Of a stretch of DNA of 64,000 bases, positions 16,144 through 27,605 are shown piece after piece. Source of the DNA: Actinomycetes bacterium. Its GTDB lineage: Bacteria > Actinomycetota > Acidimicrobiia > Acidimicrobiales > RAAP-2. Within the stretch, counting starts at the first letter, position 1; every line of letters begins with the position of its first letter. The position numbers and the translations under genes were made by a program. The notes below the pieces were generated by a model that did no database searches, was not told the DNA's origin, and saw only the letters and a program-made list of their open reading frames with translations. The stretch is taken from assembly GCA_021831035.1 (NCBI GenBank), contig JAKBNL010000007.1:37429-101428 (forward strand), given 5' to 3'.

Positions 16144-17469
16144 CTAGGCGAGCCCGGCCGCGGCCAGCGCCTGCGCGAGGCTCCGGCAGGGGCGCACCAC
16201 CCCCGGGTCGGCGTCGGCGCCGGCGCCGTCGGGGGCGAGGATGACCCGGGCCCCTCGCCGACGGGCCTCGCGCACCCGCCGCTCCAGCCCACCGACGGCG
16301 CGCAGCTCCCCGGCGAGGCCCACCTCACCCAGGGCGACGAGGTCCGGATCGAGCGCCGTGCCCGCGGCGGCCGAGGCCACCGCCAGGGCCAGGGCGAGGT
16401 CGACGGCCGGCTCGCTGGCCGGCAACCCCCCGGCGGCGGCGGCGAAGACGTCGTGGGGGCCGAGGTCGATGCCGCAGCGCGCCTCGAGCACGGCGAGCAG
16501 GAGCGAGAGCCGGGCCGCCGAGACCTGGTAGGCGACGCGCCGGGGGGCGCCGGCCGAGCGGGCGACGAGGACCTGGACGTCGACCGGGAAGGCCCGGCTG
16601 CCGTCGTTGGTGATGGTGCGTACGACCCCGGGCACGCTGAGCCGGGGGCCGGCCAGGGCCGCCACGTCGGCCACCTCGACGAGTCCCGCCTCGCCCATCT
16701 CGAACAGCCCCACCTCGCCCGTCGCGCCGAAGCGGTGCTTCAGGGCCCGCACCACCCGCAGCGGCCCGTGGCGGTCACCCTCGACGCGCACCACCGTGTC
16801 CACCAGGTGCTCGAGCGCCCGAGGGCCGGCCAGGTCGCCGTCTTTGGTCACGTGACCGACCAGCACGAGGGCCGTGCCCGCGGCCCTCGCCGCGGCGCAG
16901 AGCCGTTCGGCCGCCTGGCGGACCTGGGGAACCGACCCGGGGGCCGAGGGCAGCCCGTCGTCGCTCATCGCCGAGACCGAGTCCACGACGCACAGGGACG
17001 GGGCCCGCCGGGCGATCAGGGCCGCCGCGGCCGGGACCGAGGTCGTGGGGGCCACCTCGACGCCCTCGGGCACCGGGCCGAGCCGCCGGGCGCGGCCGGC
17101 CACCTGACCGGCCGACTCCTCGGCCGCCACCAGCACGACCGACTCGCCGCGCGCGGCCACCGAGAGTAGGGCGGTCAGGGCCAGGGTCGACTTGCCGACG
17201 CCGGGCTCGCCGAACAGCAGGGTCGTCGAGCCCCTCACCAGCCCCCCGCCGAGCACCCGGTCGAGTTCGGCGACGCCCGTCGGGCGTCGCGTCGCCCCCT
17301 CGGGGTCGACCCCGTCGAGCCGCTGGGTCGGCGCGTCCGGGACGGGTCGCGCCCGGGCCGTCGTCGGCGCGGCCTCGAGGGTGTTCCACTCGGCGCAGCC
17401 CCCGCAGCGCCCCTGCCAGCGGGTCGCGTGCGTCCCGCACGACGAGCAGACGTAACCGGTCCCGCGCAC
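16144..17469 (-). CDS. radA: DNA repair protein RadA (Sms)
   Basis: A 441-residue RadA/Sms, a RecA-related branch-migration helicase acting in recombination. An N-terminal C4 zinc finger is seen (CSSCGTHATRWQGRCGGC). Walker A is GEPGVGKST, Walker B lies in SLCVVDSVSAM, and the RadA-specific KNRFG motif appears as KHRFG. The C-terminal Lon-protease-like domain (AAGGLPASEPAVDLALALAVASA ... GEVGLAGELRAVGGLERR) is present without protease residues. In many actinobacteria disA follows; it is not here. The gene lies between clpC and carD. Confidence 0.95.
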   Translation of the reverse strand: MRGTGYVCSSCGTHATRWQGRCGGCAEWNTLEAAPTTARARPVPDAPTQRLDGVDPEGATRRPTGVAELDRVLGGGLVRGSTTLLFGEPGVGKSTLALTALLSVAARGESVVLVAAEESAGQVAGRARRLGPVPEGVEVAPTTSVPAAAALIARRAPSLCVVDSVSAMSDDGLPSAPGSVPQVRQAAERLCAAARAAGTALVLVGHVTKDGDLAGPRALEHLVDTVVRVEGDRHGPLRVVRALKHRFGATGEVGLFEMGEAGLVEVADVAALAGPRLSVPGVVRTITNDGSRAFPVDVQVLVARSAGAPRRVAYQVSAARLSLLLAVLEARCGIDLGPHDVFAAAAGGLPASEPAVDLALALAVASAAAGTALDPDLVALGEVGLAGELRAVGGLERRVREARRRGARVILAPDGAGADADPGVVRPCRSLAQALAAAGLA

Positions 17470-17496
17470 GGGGCGCAGGCTAGGCGCGGGCTGTGA

Positions 17497-20001
<2,505 letters not shown>

Positions 20002-20091
20002 TTCATCGTCCTAACTGTCGACTGAAAGTCAGTGTAATGGTCGACCTTTGACCGGGGGACGAGCCCCTCGGAGCAGCGATTACGCACCCTC

Positions 20092-20097
20092 TATGGT
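20092..20097 (+). promoter_or_regulatory. -10 element, probably leaderless, for polyprenyl synthase
   Basis: TATGGT lies 6 nt before the GTG at 20104, with no Shine-Dalgarno sequence between. Confidence 0.4.
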
Positions 20098-20103
20098 GGG
20101 GAC

Positions 20104-21081
20104 GTGGACCCGTCGCCGCTGCTCGCCCTGCCCGGCCTCGACCGGGACATGGCCCTGCTCGAGGACCTGCTCACCGAGTCGGTCGTGCTGGGCGACGCGT
20201 ACCTCGACACGGTCACCACCCACCTGCTGCGCGCCGGCGGCAAGCGGCTGCGCCCCCTGCTCGCCGTGGCCTCGGCCACCGGCGGCGAGCGGCGCGCCAC
20301 CCGCGAGGACCTCCTGGGCGGGGTGGCGCTCGAGCTGATGCACCTGGCGTCGCTCTACCACGACGACGTGATGGACGAGGCCGTCATCCGGCGCAACGTC
20401 GAGAGCGTGAACGCGCGCTACGGCAACCTCATCGCGATCGTCGCCGGCGACTACCTCATGGCCCGCTCGGCCGGCATCGCCGCTGACCTCGGCGCCGCCA
20501 CGGCCAGCCTCATGGCCTCGACCCTGGCCTGGCTGACCCGGGGCCAGACCAGCGAGGTGCGCACGGCCTTCAGCCTCGAGCGCTCCCCGGCGGACTACTT
20601 CGAGGCCATCGAGGGCAAGACGGCCGCGCTCATGGCGAGCAGCTGCCGCATGGGCGCGATGACCGCCGCGCACGGCGACGCCGAGCGCGACGCCCTCACC
20701 GAGTTCGGTCGCTGCTTCGGGATGGTGTACCAGCTGCGCGACGACGTGCTCGACCTCACCGCGACCGACAACCAGCTGGGCAAGCCGGCCGGCCAGGACC
20801 TGGCCGAGGGCATCTACAACCTCCCCACCCTCTTCGCCCTGGAGGACGCGGCGCGCGGCGAGGAGCTGCGCGCCCTGCTCGGTCAGGCCCTCGGCGACGA
20901 CGAGCGCGAGCGCGCGCGCAAGCTCGTGGTCGCGACCGACGGCATCGCTCGCACGATCGACACGGCGCACGACTTCCTGGATCAGGCCGACCGCGCGCTC
21001 GCCGCGGTGGCCAGCGCGACGCTGCGCGGCGCCTTCAGCGCCTTCATCGCCTCGCTGCTCGAGGAGCTCCCCGCCTACTAG
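20104..21081 (+). CDS. trans-polyprenyl diphosphate synthase
   Basis: A 325-residue all-helical prenyl elongase. It condenses isopentenyl diphosphate onto an allylic primer to make long-chain polyprenyl diphosphate, most likely the menaquinone side chain. Seen are LRAGGKRLRPLL (IPP-binding KR), the first Asp-rich motif HDDVMD (shortened, DDxxD), the RRN motif VIRRNVESVNARYGN, GDYLMARS, the KTA motif EGKTAALMAS and the second Asp-rich motif LRDDVLD. The chain length cannot be read reliably. The gene stands alone between clpC and lysS and is convergent with lysS. Confidence 0.9.
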   Translation: MDPSPLLALPGLDRDMALLEDLLTESVVLGDAYLDTVTTHLLRAGGKRLRPLLAVASATGGERRATREDLLGGVALELMHLASLYHDDVMDEAVIRRNVESVNARYGNLIAIVAGDYLMARSAGIAADLGAATASLMASTLAWLTRGQTSEVRTAFSLERSPADYFEAIEGKTAALMASSCRMGAMTAAHGDAERDALTEFGRCFGMVYQLRDDVLDLTATDNQLGKPAGQDLAEGIYNLPTLFALEDAARGEELRALLGQALGDDERERARKLVVATDGIARTIDTAHDFLDQADRALAAVASATLRGAFSAFIASLLEELPAY

Positions 21082-21085
21082 CCGC

Positions 21086-22492
21086 TCAGCCCTCGCGGCG
21101 CGGCTTCAGCGTGGGGAAGGCGATCACCTCGCGGATGTTCGCGGCGTCGGCGACGACCATCGCCAGCCGGTCGACGCCCACCCCGAGGCCGGCGGTCGGC
21201 GGCAGGCCCCACTCCAGGGACGCGATGTACTCCTCGTCGATCGCCATGGTCTCGTCCTCGCCCGCCGCGGCCAGGCGCGCCTGGTCCTCGAAGCGGGCCC
21301 GCTGCTCGACGGGGTCGTTCAGCTCCGAGAAGCCGTTGGCCAGCTCGCGCCCGGTGACGAACGCCTCGAAGCGCTCGGTGAGCTCGGGGTCGCCCCGGTG
21401 ACGCCGGGCGAGCGGCGAGACCTCGACCGGGTAGTCGGTCACGAACGTCGGGTCCCACAGGCCGTCCTCGCACAGGTGCTCGAACAGCTCGAGGACGCAG
21501 CGACCCGCGCCCCAGGAGTCGGCGACCTCGACGCCCCGCTCGGCCAGCCGGGCGGCCAGGGTCGCGCGGGGCGTGCGCACCGACACCTCCTCGCCCAGGG
21601 CGTCGCTCACGAGCTCGGCCATGGGCCGGCGGGCCCACGGGGTGGCGAAGGAGACGGCGCGCCCCTGGTAGACGACCTCGGTCGTGCCGGCCACGCTCGC
21701 GACCGCGCCGGCCACGAGCTCCTCGGTGAAGCGCATCATGTCGGCGTAGTCCCAGTAGGCGGCGTAGAGCTCGAGCATCGTGAACTCGGGGTTGTGGCGG
21801 GGACTCACCCCCTCGTTGCGAAAGACCCGCCCCAGCTCGAAGACGCGCTCGAAGCCCCCCACCACGAGGCGCTTGAGCCACAGCTCGGGCGCGATGCGCA
21901 GGAAGAACTCGCTGTTGAGGGCGTTGTGGAAGGTGACGAAGGGCCGGGCGGCCGCCCCGGTGGGCACCGCGTTGAGGATGGGGGTCTCGACCTCCATGAA
22001 CCCCTGGGCCCAGCAGTGCTCGCGCAGCGCGCGCACCACGGCGCTGCGTCGGCGCAGCGCGGCCCGGGTCGTCTCGTTGGCCCACAGGTCGGCCTCGCGG
22101 TGGCGGTAGCGCAGCTCGACGTCGGTGATACCGGCCCACTTCTCGCCGAAGGAGCGCCGCGCCTCGGCGAGGACGGACCAGGTGGCGACCTTCACCGAGA
22201 GCTCGCCGCGCCGGGTGCGCACCACCTCGCCCATCGCCCCCACCCAGTCGCCCAGGTGGAGCCGGGTGAACGCCTCGTACCCCTCGGTCGAGGCCTCCAG
22301 GCAGAAGAGCTGGATCTCGCCGGAGGAGTCGCGCAGGGTGGCGAAGGCGAGGCGCCCCTGGGTCCGCAGCAGCATCACCCGCCCGGCGACCCGGACGACC
22401 TCGCCCGACTCCTCACCGGGAGCCAGGTGGTCGAAGGACTCGCGCAGCCGCGCGGCGAAGGCGTCGTGGGCGAACTGGTACGGGGAGGTCAC
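21086..22492 (-). CDS. lysS: lysyl-tRNA synthetase, class II
   Basis: A 468-residue class II LysRS. The N-terminal OB fold for anticodon binding is VVRVAGRVMLLRTQGRLAFATLRDSSGEIQLF. Class II motifs are in FMEVETPILNAVPTGAAARPF (motif 1), FRNEGVSPRHNPEFTMLELY (motif 2) and GLPPTAGLGVGVDRLAM (motif 3). It is somewhat shorter than the usual 490-510 residues. It is the last gene of the tilS-to-lysS operon, and its start overlaps the coaX stop by 4 bp. Confidence 0.95.
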   Translation of the reverse strand: MTSPYQFAHDAFAARLRESFDHLAPGEESGEVVRVAGRVMLLRTQGRLAFATLRDSSGEIQLFCLEASTEGYEAFTRLHLGDWVGAMGEVVRTRRGELSVKVATWSVLAEARRSFGEKWAGITDVELRYRHREADLWANETTRAALRRRSAVVRALREHCWAQGFMEVETPILNAVPTGAAARPFVTFHNALNSEFFLRIAPELWLKRLVVGGFERVFELGRVFRNEGVSPRHNPEFTMLELYAAYWDYADMMRFTEELVAGAVASVAGTTEVVYQGRAVSFATPWARRPMAELVSDALGEEVSVRTPRATLAARLAERGVEVADSWGAGRCVLELFEHLCEDGLWDPTFVTDYPVEVSPLARRHRGDPELTERFEAFVTGRELANGFSELNDPVEQRARFEDQARLAAAGEDETMAIDEEYIASLEWGLPPTAGLGVGVDRLAMVVADAANIREVIAFPTLKPRREG

Positions 22493-23322
22493 GGGCTCTC
22501 TTTCGGGTGATTCCTCTCATGAACGATACGCACTCCGTGCAGGGTGAGCCACGGCTCGACGACGCCCACGTGCGTCGTGTGGGGCGCGATGAACGACGCC
22601 AGCCCGCCGGTGCCGATGACGGTGCACTCGCCCACCTCCTCCCAGATCCGCTCGACCATGCCGTCGATCTGGGCGGCGAAGCCGTAGAGGACGCCGCTCT
22701 GGATCGACTCGGCCGTCGAGCGGCCGACGACCGATCGCGGGCGCACCAGCTCGACCGAGCGCAGGGCCGAGGCGTGCGCGTAGAGGGCCTCGAGCGAGAT
22801 CGCCACGCCGGGCGCGATCGCGCCGCCGAGGTACTCACCGTCGGCCGAGACGACGTCAAAGACGGTGGCCGTGCCCATGTCGACGACCACGAGCGCCCCG
22901 GGGTAGAGGTCGTACGCCCCCACCGCGTCGGCGATCCGGTCGGCGCCGACGTCGCGGGGGTTCTCGTAGAGGATCGGCATGCCGCTCTTGGTGCCCGGAC
23001 CCATGATCGTGAGGGGGCGGTCGGCGAACCACCGGCCGGCCATACGGCGCAGCTGGGTGGTGACCGTGGGCACCGAGGAGCACACCGCGATCGCCGACAC
23101 CGCGCTGCGCAGGTCGAGGCCCTCGAGGTCGAGCAGCTGGGTGAGGGTGACCGCGTGCTCGTCGGGCGTGCGCGACGCCGCGGTGGCCGTGCGCCAGTGG
23201 TACGTGAGGCCGTGCTCGCCCGAGGCGCGGGCGAAGCCCATCGCGTCGGGGCTGTCGGGGCCGTCCTCGCCGAAGAGCCCGATCAGCGTCTCGGTGTTGC
23301 CCACGTCCATCGCCAAGAGCAT
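22489..23322 (-). CDS. coaX: type III pantothenate kinase
   Basis: A 277-residue CoaX, which phosphorylates pantothenate, the first committed step of coenzyme A synthesis. Phosphate-binding motifs of the ASKHA fold are MDVGNTETLIGLF, then GADRIADAVGAYDLY with the catalytic Asp, VVVDMGTATVFDVV and GAIAPGVAISLEALYAHASALR. It is slightly longer than the usual 255-260 residues because of an insertion near residues 20-38. The ATG at 23322 overlaps the panC stop (ATGA). The longer open frame upstream is a shadow. Confidence 0.93.
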   Translation of the reverse strand: MLLAMDVGNTETLIGLFGEDGPDSPDAMGFARASGEHGLTYHWRTATAASRTPDEHAVTLTQLLDLEGLDLRSAVSAIAVCSSVPTVTTQLRRMAGRWFADRPLTIMGPGTKSGMPILYENPRDVGADRIADAVGAYDLYPGALVVVDMGTATVFDVVSADGEYLGGAIAPGVAISLEALYAHASALRSVELVRPRSVVGRSTAESIQSGVLYGFAAQIDGMVERIWEEVGECTVIGTGGLASFIAPHTTHVGVVEPWLTLHGVRIVHERNHPKESP

Positions 23323-24161
23323 CAGCCCACCTCCACCGGCCCGTTGTCGATCAGGCGCACGCCCTCGACGAACCCCGCCACGAGGGCCCGCGCGGGCCCG
23401 CGGGCGGCGTCGCCGAGGGGCTCGAGGGTCGCGGGGTCGACCACCTCGGCGTAGGCGACCTCGACGCCGGCGTCCTCCATCACCACCCGCATCCGCGCCG
23501 AGAGCGCGGAGGGCGTCGCCACCGCGGCCCCCGCGGCCACCAGGGCGCGCGACAGGCCCAGGGCCCGGGCGCGACCGGCCGCGCTGAGGCGCGCGTTGCG
23601 GCTCGAGAGCGCGAGGCCGTCGGGGTCGCGCTGGAGGGGCACCCCGACCACCTCGACGTCGAAGCCGAGGTCGCCCGCGAGGGCGCGCACCACGCACAGC
23701 TGCTGGTAGTCCTTCTCGCCGAAGTACGCGCGGCACGGACCGGTGATCGCGAACAGCTTGGCCACCACGCTCGCCACGCCGTCGAAGTGGCCCGGCCGGT
23801 CCCGGCCCTCGAAGCGGCGCGCGAGGTCTCCGGCGCTCACGGTGACGCTGTCGGCCCCGTGGGGCCACATCGCCTCGGCGGTCGGCTCGACCAGCAGGTC
23901 GGCCCCCGACTCGAGCGCGAGGGCGAGGTCCGCGGCCGGCGTGCGCGGGTAGCGCGCGAGGTCGATCGGGTCGTCGAACTGGCGGGGGTTGACAAAGAGG
24001 GTCACCACCACGGCGTCCCCGCGCCGGCGAGCGGCGTCGAGGAGCGCCCGGTGGCCGGCGTGCAGGGCCCCCATGGTGGGCACCAACCCCACGGTGCGGC
24101 CCCCACGGCGCAGGCCCTCGGCGAGGGCGCGCCACTCGTCGAGGCGCTTGACGACGCGCAT
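23322..24161 (-). CDS. panC: pantothenate synthetase (pantoate--beta-alanine ligase)
   Basis: A 279-residue PanC, joining pantoate and beta-alanine with ATP via pantoyl adenylate. The ATP signature is VPTMGALHAGHRALLDAARRR (HxGH), followed by VTLFVNPRQFDDPIDLARYPRT, VASVVAKLFAITGPCRAYFGEKDYQQL and LSSRNARLSAAGRARA (KMSKS-like). The order DUF2520-panC-(panD)-coaX-lysS matches M. tuberculosis except that panD is missing here, so beta-alanine must come from elsewhere. Confidence 0.95.
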   Translation of the reverse strand: MRVVKRLDEWRALAEGLRRGGRTVGLVPTMGALHAGHRALLDAARRRGDAVVVTLFVNPRQFDDPIDLARYPRTPAADLALALESGADLLVEPTAEAMWPHGADSVTVSAGDLARRFEGRDRPGHFDGVASVVAKLFAITGPCRAYFGEKDYQQLCVVRALAGDLGFDVEVVGVPLQRDPDGLALSSRNARLSAAGRARALGLSRALVAAGAAVATPSALSARMRVVMEDAGVEVAYAEVVDPATLEPLGDAARGPARALVAGFVEGVRLIDNGPVEVG

Positions 24162-24869
24162 CTAGACGGTGGCGCGACGTCGCTCGGCGATGTCGAAGGC
24201 GGCCCGCGCCAACGCCACGTAGGTCGGGCGCTCCCCCGCCGGGATCGCCTCGAGGTGCTTGTCGATCGTGGCGACGTCGTTGCGCGACGCCGGACCCGTG
24301 AGGGCCCGGTCGACCCCGAAGGTGGCGACGTCCTCCACGGCCTGGGCGACGAGGCCCAGGTAGTCGGCCAGCTCGAGGCCGGCGGCGAGCGCGAGCGCCT
24401 CGACGTGCCCGAGCAGCGCGACGGTGTGGTTCGCCGCGACGGCGGCGGCCGCGTGGTAGGCGGCGCGGCGAGTCGGCTCGACCACGACCACGGTGCCCGA
24501 GAGGCTCTCGACCAGCGCGAGGGCCGCCGGGTCGCCGGCCACGCTGTAGCGCGCACCCACGAGGCGCGCCGCCCCCACCTCGGCCTCGGGCAGGGCCGCC
24601 AGGGGGTGGAGCAGGGCGCGGCGCGCGTGGGGCGCGAGCTCCTCGAGCCCGCGGCTCCCGGCGACGTGGGCGACCACGTGCGCGCCCACGGGCAGGGCGG
24701 CCGCGACCTCGGCGAGGGCCCCGTCGGGCACGCACACGAGCACGAGGTCGGCCGGCAGCGCGTCGGCGAGCTCGTCGTGGTGGACCAGGCGCACCCGGTG
24801 GCCCGCGCGCGCGAGGGCGAGGTGGAAGGCGGTGCCGGCTCGGCCGGCGCCCACGACGGTGATCTGCAT
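24162..24869 (-). CDS. Rossmann-like/DUF2520 reductase-like protein
   Basis: A 235-residue protein with an N-terminal Rossmann motif (ITVVGAGRAGTAFHLALARAGHRV), VLVCVPDGALAEVAAAL and a C-terminal helical DUF2520 domain (AYHAAAAVAANHTVALLGHVEALALAAGL). It is the homologue and positional equivalent of M. tuberculosis Rv3603c, always next to panC. The fold resembles ketopantoate or pyrroline carboxylate reductases. A role in the pantoate step of pantothenate synthesis is suggested by position only. Confidence 0.82.
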   Translation of the reverse strand: MQITVVGAGRAGTAFHLALARAGHRVRLVHHDELADALPADLVLVCVPDGALAEVAAALPVGAHVVAHVAGSRGLEELAPHARRALLHPLAALPEAEVGAARLVGARYSVAGDPAALALVESLSGTVVVVEPTRRAAYHAAAAVAANHTVALLGHVEALALAAGLELADYLGLVAQAVEDVATFGVDRALTGPASRNDVATIDKHLEAIPAGERPTYVALARAAFDIAERRRATV

Positions 24870-24907
24870 GGCGTCCCCCCGTTCCGGCCCCGCGGGTGCC
24901 GTTCGGA

Positions 24908-25372
24908 CTAGCGCAACGTCTCGAGTGTACCCAGTCGCTCGACCCGGCCGACGGCGGCGGCGAGCTGGGCGTCGGTGACGAGCTCGGGGGCCAGCTCGGC
25001 CAGGGGGACGAGGACGAAGGCCCGCTCGGCGAGCCGCGGGTGGGGCACCGTCAGCTCGTCGTCGTCGACCGCCTGGTCGCCGACGAGCAGGACGTCGACG
25101 TCGAGCGTGCGCGGTCCCCAGCGGACCTCGCGCGTGCGACCGGCGGCCGCCTCGGCGCGGCGGGCCCGCGCGAGCAGCTCGTGGGCGTCCGCCGTCGTCT
25201 CGAGCTCCACGACGACGTTCCAGAAGTCGTCCTGGGCGACGCCGCCGACCGGCTCGGTCACGTAGACCGACGAGACCCGCACGGGCTCGCTCGCCGCGAG
25301 GGTGGCGAGCGCCCCTGCGAGGTGGGCGCGGCGGTCCCCCACGTTGGAGCCGAGCGAGAGGTAGGCGCGCAT
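24908..25372 (-). CDS. folK: 6-hydroxymethyl-7,8-dihydropterin pyrophosphokinase
   Basis: A 154-residue HPPK, transferring pyrophosphate from ATP to 6-hydroxymethyldihydropterin in folate synthesis. Signature segments are AYLSLGSNVGDRRAHL, VSSVYVTEPVGGVAQDDFWNVVVEL, RWGPRTLDVDVLLVGDQ (the DxD metal-binding pair) and LTVPHPRLAERAFVLVPLAEL. Normal length. Its ATG overlaps the folB stop (ATGA). Confidence 0.95.
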   Translation of the reverse strand: MRAYLSLGSNVGDRRAHLAGALATLAASEPVRVSSVYVTEPVGGVAQDDFWNVVVELETTADAHELLARARRAEAAAGRTREVRWGPRTLDVDVLLVGDQAVDDDELTVPHPRLAERAFVLVPLAELAPELVTDAQLAAAVGRVERLGTLETLR

Positions 25373-25734
25373 CAGCGCGCGAGGGTCGTGCGCACGCCCA
25401 CCGTGTCGGCGTCCTGGGGGATCGGCGGACGGAGCTTGCGCACCGCGACGGTCACCTCGGCGACGTGGGGGTCGAGGGCCAGCACCTCGCGCGCCACACG
25501 GTGGGCCAGCGTCTCGAGCAGCAAGAACGCGCTGGTGCGCACCACCGACTCGACGAGGGCGACCACCTCGGCGTAGTTGGTCGTCTCGTCGAGGTCGTCG
25601 TTCAGGGCCGCGGCCTCGAAGGGCCTCACCAGGTCGAGGTCGATCGCGAGGGGCTGGGGGCGGAGGCGCTCCTCGGCCAGCGCCCCGACCACCGCCGAGA
25701 CCCGCAGCCCCCGGACCTCGATGACGTCACGCAC
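25372..25734 (-). CDS. folB: dihydroneopterin aldolase
   Basis: A 120-residue FolB, which converts dihydroneopterin to 6-hydroxymethyldihydropterin and glycolaldehyde. Seen are IEVRGLRVSAVVGALAEERLRPQPLAIDLDL, TNYAEVVALVESVVRTSAFLLLETLAHRVA (the ETLA catalytic segment) and VAVRKLRPPIPQDADTVGV (KxxPP). The GTG at 25734 overlaps the upstream gene by 8 bp. The frame extends upstream only as a shadow. Confidence 0.93.
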   Translation of the reverse strand: MRDVIEVRGLRVSAVVGALAEERLRPQPLAIDLDLVRPFEAAALNDDLDETTNYAEVVALVESVVRTSAFLLLETLAHRVAREVLALDPHVAEVTVAVRKLRPPIPQDADTVGVRTTLAR

Positions 25735-26236
25735 CGTCGGCCTCGGGGAGCTCGAAGAGGATCCCCCGGCCCCCCGGCCCGACCGAGCGGCGGAACAGCC
25801 GCTCGACGGCCGTGAGCGAGGCGGGGACCGTGGGGGCGCGCCCCGACCACACGAGGAAGCCGGCCACGACCCCGAGGAGCCGGTCGGAGACCTCGTCGTC
25901 GTGGAGCAGGACGACCGTGCCCGCACCCAGACAGCGCGCGAGGTCGCCGTAGCAGGCGGCGAGCACCTCTTTGGGCACGGCGCCGGCGCGCATCGCGTAG
26001 TGGCCGAGGGTCAGGCCGTGCTCGCCGTAGACCGAGGGGGTGGGCACCTCGGCGGCCACCGTCACCACCCGCGAGAACCCCTGGTGCTTGAGCCAGAGCA
26101 GCTCCTCGTCGCGACGGACCTGACGGTGCACGCCCGTCGCACCGCCCGGGCGCTCGGCCACCGCGAACGCGCCGCGGTAGACCCACGTGAAGCCCCGGGG
26201 CTCGATGCCGGCGGCCCACTTCCCCTTTATCGGCAC
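25727..26236 (-). CDS. phosphatase-fold-like protein lacking the catalytic Cys, inside the folate operon
   Basis: A 169-residue protein. Its layout resembles small dual-specificity phosphatases: an N-terminal strand/helix part (VYRGAFAVAERPGG), ELLWLKHQGFSRVVTVAAEVP, then YGDLARCLGAGTVVLLHDDEVSDRLLGVVAGFLVWSG. The position of the usual HCxxGxxR loop reads HDDEVSDR, so the nucleophilic Cys is Asp while the final Arg remains. If the resemblance is real, it is a non-classical or dead phosphatase. The GTG at 26236 overlaps folP by 10 bp and the end overlaps folB by 8 bp, so it is a true member of the operon. A link to folate metabolism (for example removal of phosphate from dihydroneopterin phosphate, a step without a dedicated gene here) is speculation. 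Confidence 0.6.
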   Translation of the reverse strand: MPIKGKWAAGIEPRGFTWVYRGAFAVAERPGGATGVHRQVRRDEELLWLKHQGFSRVVTVAAEVPTPSVYGEHGLTLGHYAMRAGAVPKEVLAACYGDLARCLGAGTVVLLHDDEVSDRLLGVVAGFLVWSGRAPTVPASLTAVERLFRRSVGPGGRGILFELPEADGA

Positions 26237-27030
26237 GGGGTCCCCTCGAGAGGGCGCGCGAGCAGCTCGCGCACCATGACGGCCGCCGCCACGTCGTGCA
26301 CCCGGATGACGGCGGCCCCGTGGACGAGGCACCAGGCCTCGGTGGCGATCGAGCCCTCGAGCCGCTCGTCGACGCCCAGGGGGGCGGGACCGAGCTCGCC
26401 GAGGAAGCGCTTTCGGCTGGTGCCGACGAGCACACCGGCCCCGTGGCGCTCGGCCAGGGCCACGAGGTCGTCCAGGTGGGCGAGCAGGGCCAGGTTGTGG
26501 GCCGTCGTCTTGCCGAAGCCGATCCCCGGGTCGAGCCACAACTCGCCGACCCCGGCCGCGCGCGCCCGGCCCGCCAGGTCGTCGAGGTGGGCGAGCACCT
26601 CGGCGACGACGTCGTCGTAGCGCGGGTCGACCTGCATCGTGCGCGCGTCACCTCGGCGGTGCATCGCCACGTAGCCGGCGCCGCGCGCGCCGGCGACGCC
26701 GTAGAGGGTGCCCGAGACGTCGTTGACGATGCGGGCGCCCGCGGCCAGCGCGTCGCGCGCGACGCGCGCCTTGGTGGTGTCGACCGACACGGGGGCGAGC
26801 GCGGCCAGGCGCTCGATGACCGGCAGCACCCGTCGGGCCTCCTCGGCCTCGCCGACCGGCTCGGCCCCGGGCCGGGACGACTCGCCCCCGACGTCGAGCA
26901 GGTCGGCGCCGTGGGCCAGGTGCGTCCGTCCGCGCTCGATCGCCTCGTCGACGGCCGCCGTGCGCGAGGCGGGGTAGAAGGAGTCGGGCGTCGCGTTGAC
27001 GACACCCATGACGGCGGGCGTCAGCGCCAC
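26227..27030 (-). CDS. folP: dihydropteroate synthase
   Basis: A 267-residue DHPS, joining the pterin pyrophosphate with para-aminobenzoate; it is the sulfonamide target family. TIM-barrel motifs are [96 protein letters not shown] and [14 protein letters not shown]. The GTG at 27030 overlaps the folE end by 10 bp. Confidence 0.95.
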   Translation of the reverse strand: MALTPAVMGVVNATPDSFYPASRTAAVDEAIERGRTHLAHGADLLDVGGESSRPGAEPVGEAEEARRVLPVIERLAALAPVSVDTTKARVARDALAAGARIVNDVSGTLYGVAGARGAGYVAMHRRGDARTMQVDPRYDDVVAEVLAHLDDLAGRARAAGVGELWLDPGIGFGKTTAHNLALLAHLDDLVALAERHGAGVLVGTSRKRFLGELGPAPLGVDERLEGSIATEAWCLVHGAAVIRVHDVAAAVMVRELLARPLEGTPCR

Positions 27031-27602
27031 GGGCCCCGGCGCGGCGTGACGAACTGCAGCGCCTCGGCCCGGTACGCGGCGTCGTCACGGAAGATGCCGC
27101 GCACGGCCGAGGTCACGGTGGTGATCCCGGGCTTCTTCACCCCGCGCATGGTCATGCAGAAGTGCTCCGCCTCGACCAGGACGATCGAGCCCCGCGGGGC
27201 CAGCTCGCGCTCGATGGCCTCGGCGATCTCGGTCGTCATGCGCTCTTGGACCTGGAGCCGCCGGGCGTAGCCCTCGACGAGACGGGCCAGCTTCGACAGA
27301 CCGGTGATCCGCCCGTCGGGCCCGGGCAGGTAGGCGACGTGGGCGTGGCCGACGAAGGGGACGAGGTGGTGCTCGCACAGGGAGACGAAGGGGATGTCGC
27401 GCAGCATGACCATCTCGTCGTGGCCGACCTCGAAGGTGACCCGCAGGTGCTCGCCCGGGTCGGCCTCGGTGCCCTCGAAGAGCTCGACGTACATGTCGGC
27501 GACCCGCCGGGGCGTCTCGAGCAGCCCGTCGCGCTCGGGGTCCTCCCCGAGCGCCTCGAGGAGCTCGCGCACGAGCCGCTCGACCCGCGGCTGGTCGACC
27601 AC
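27021..27602 (-). CDS. folE: GTP cyclohydrolase I
   Basis: A 193-residue FolE, making dihydroneopterin triphosphate from GTP. Zinc ligands are in [23 protein letters not shown] (Cys and His-His) and [17 protein letters not shown] (second Cys). [23 protein letters not shown] is the standard core. In M. tuberculosis ftsH lies between hpt and folE; here folE follows hpt directly. Confidence 0.96.
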   Translation of the reverse strand: MVDQPRVERLVRELLEALGEDPERDGLLETPRRVADMYVELFEGTEADPGEHLRVTFEVGHDEMVMLRDIPFVSLCEHHLVPFVGHAHVAYLPGPDGRITGLSKLARLVEGYARRLQVQERMTTEIAEAIERELAPRGSIVLVEAEHFCMTMRGVKKPGITTVTSAVRGIFRDDAAYRAEALQFVTPRRGPWR

Positions 27603-27605
27603 GGT

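Noticed and set aside
21086..23322. T-box riboswitch for lysS
   Set aside because: lysS is translationally coupled to coaX with a 4-bp overlap, so there is no leader region.
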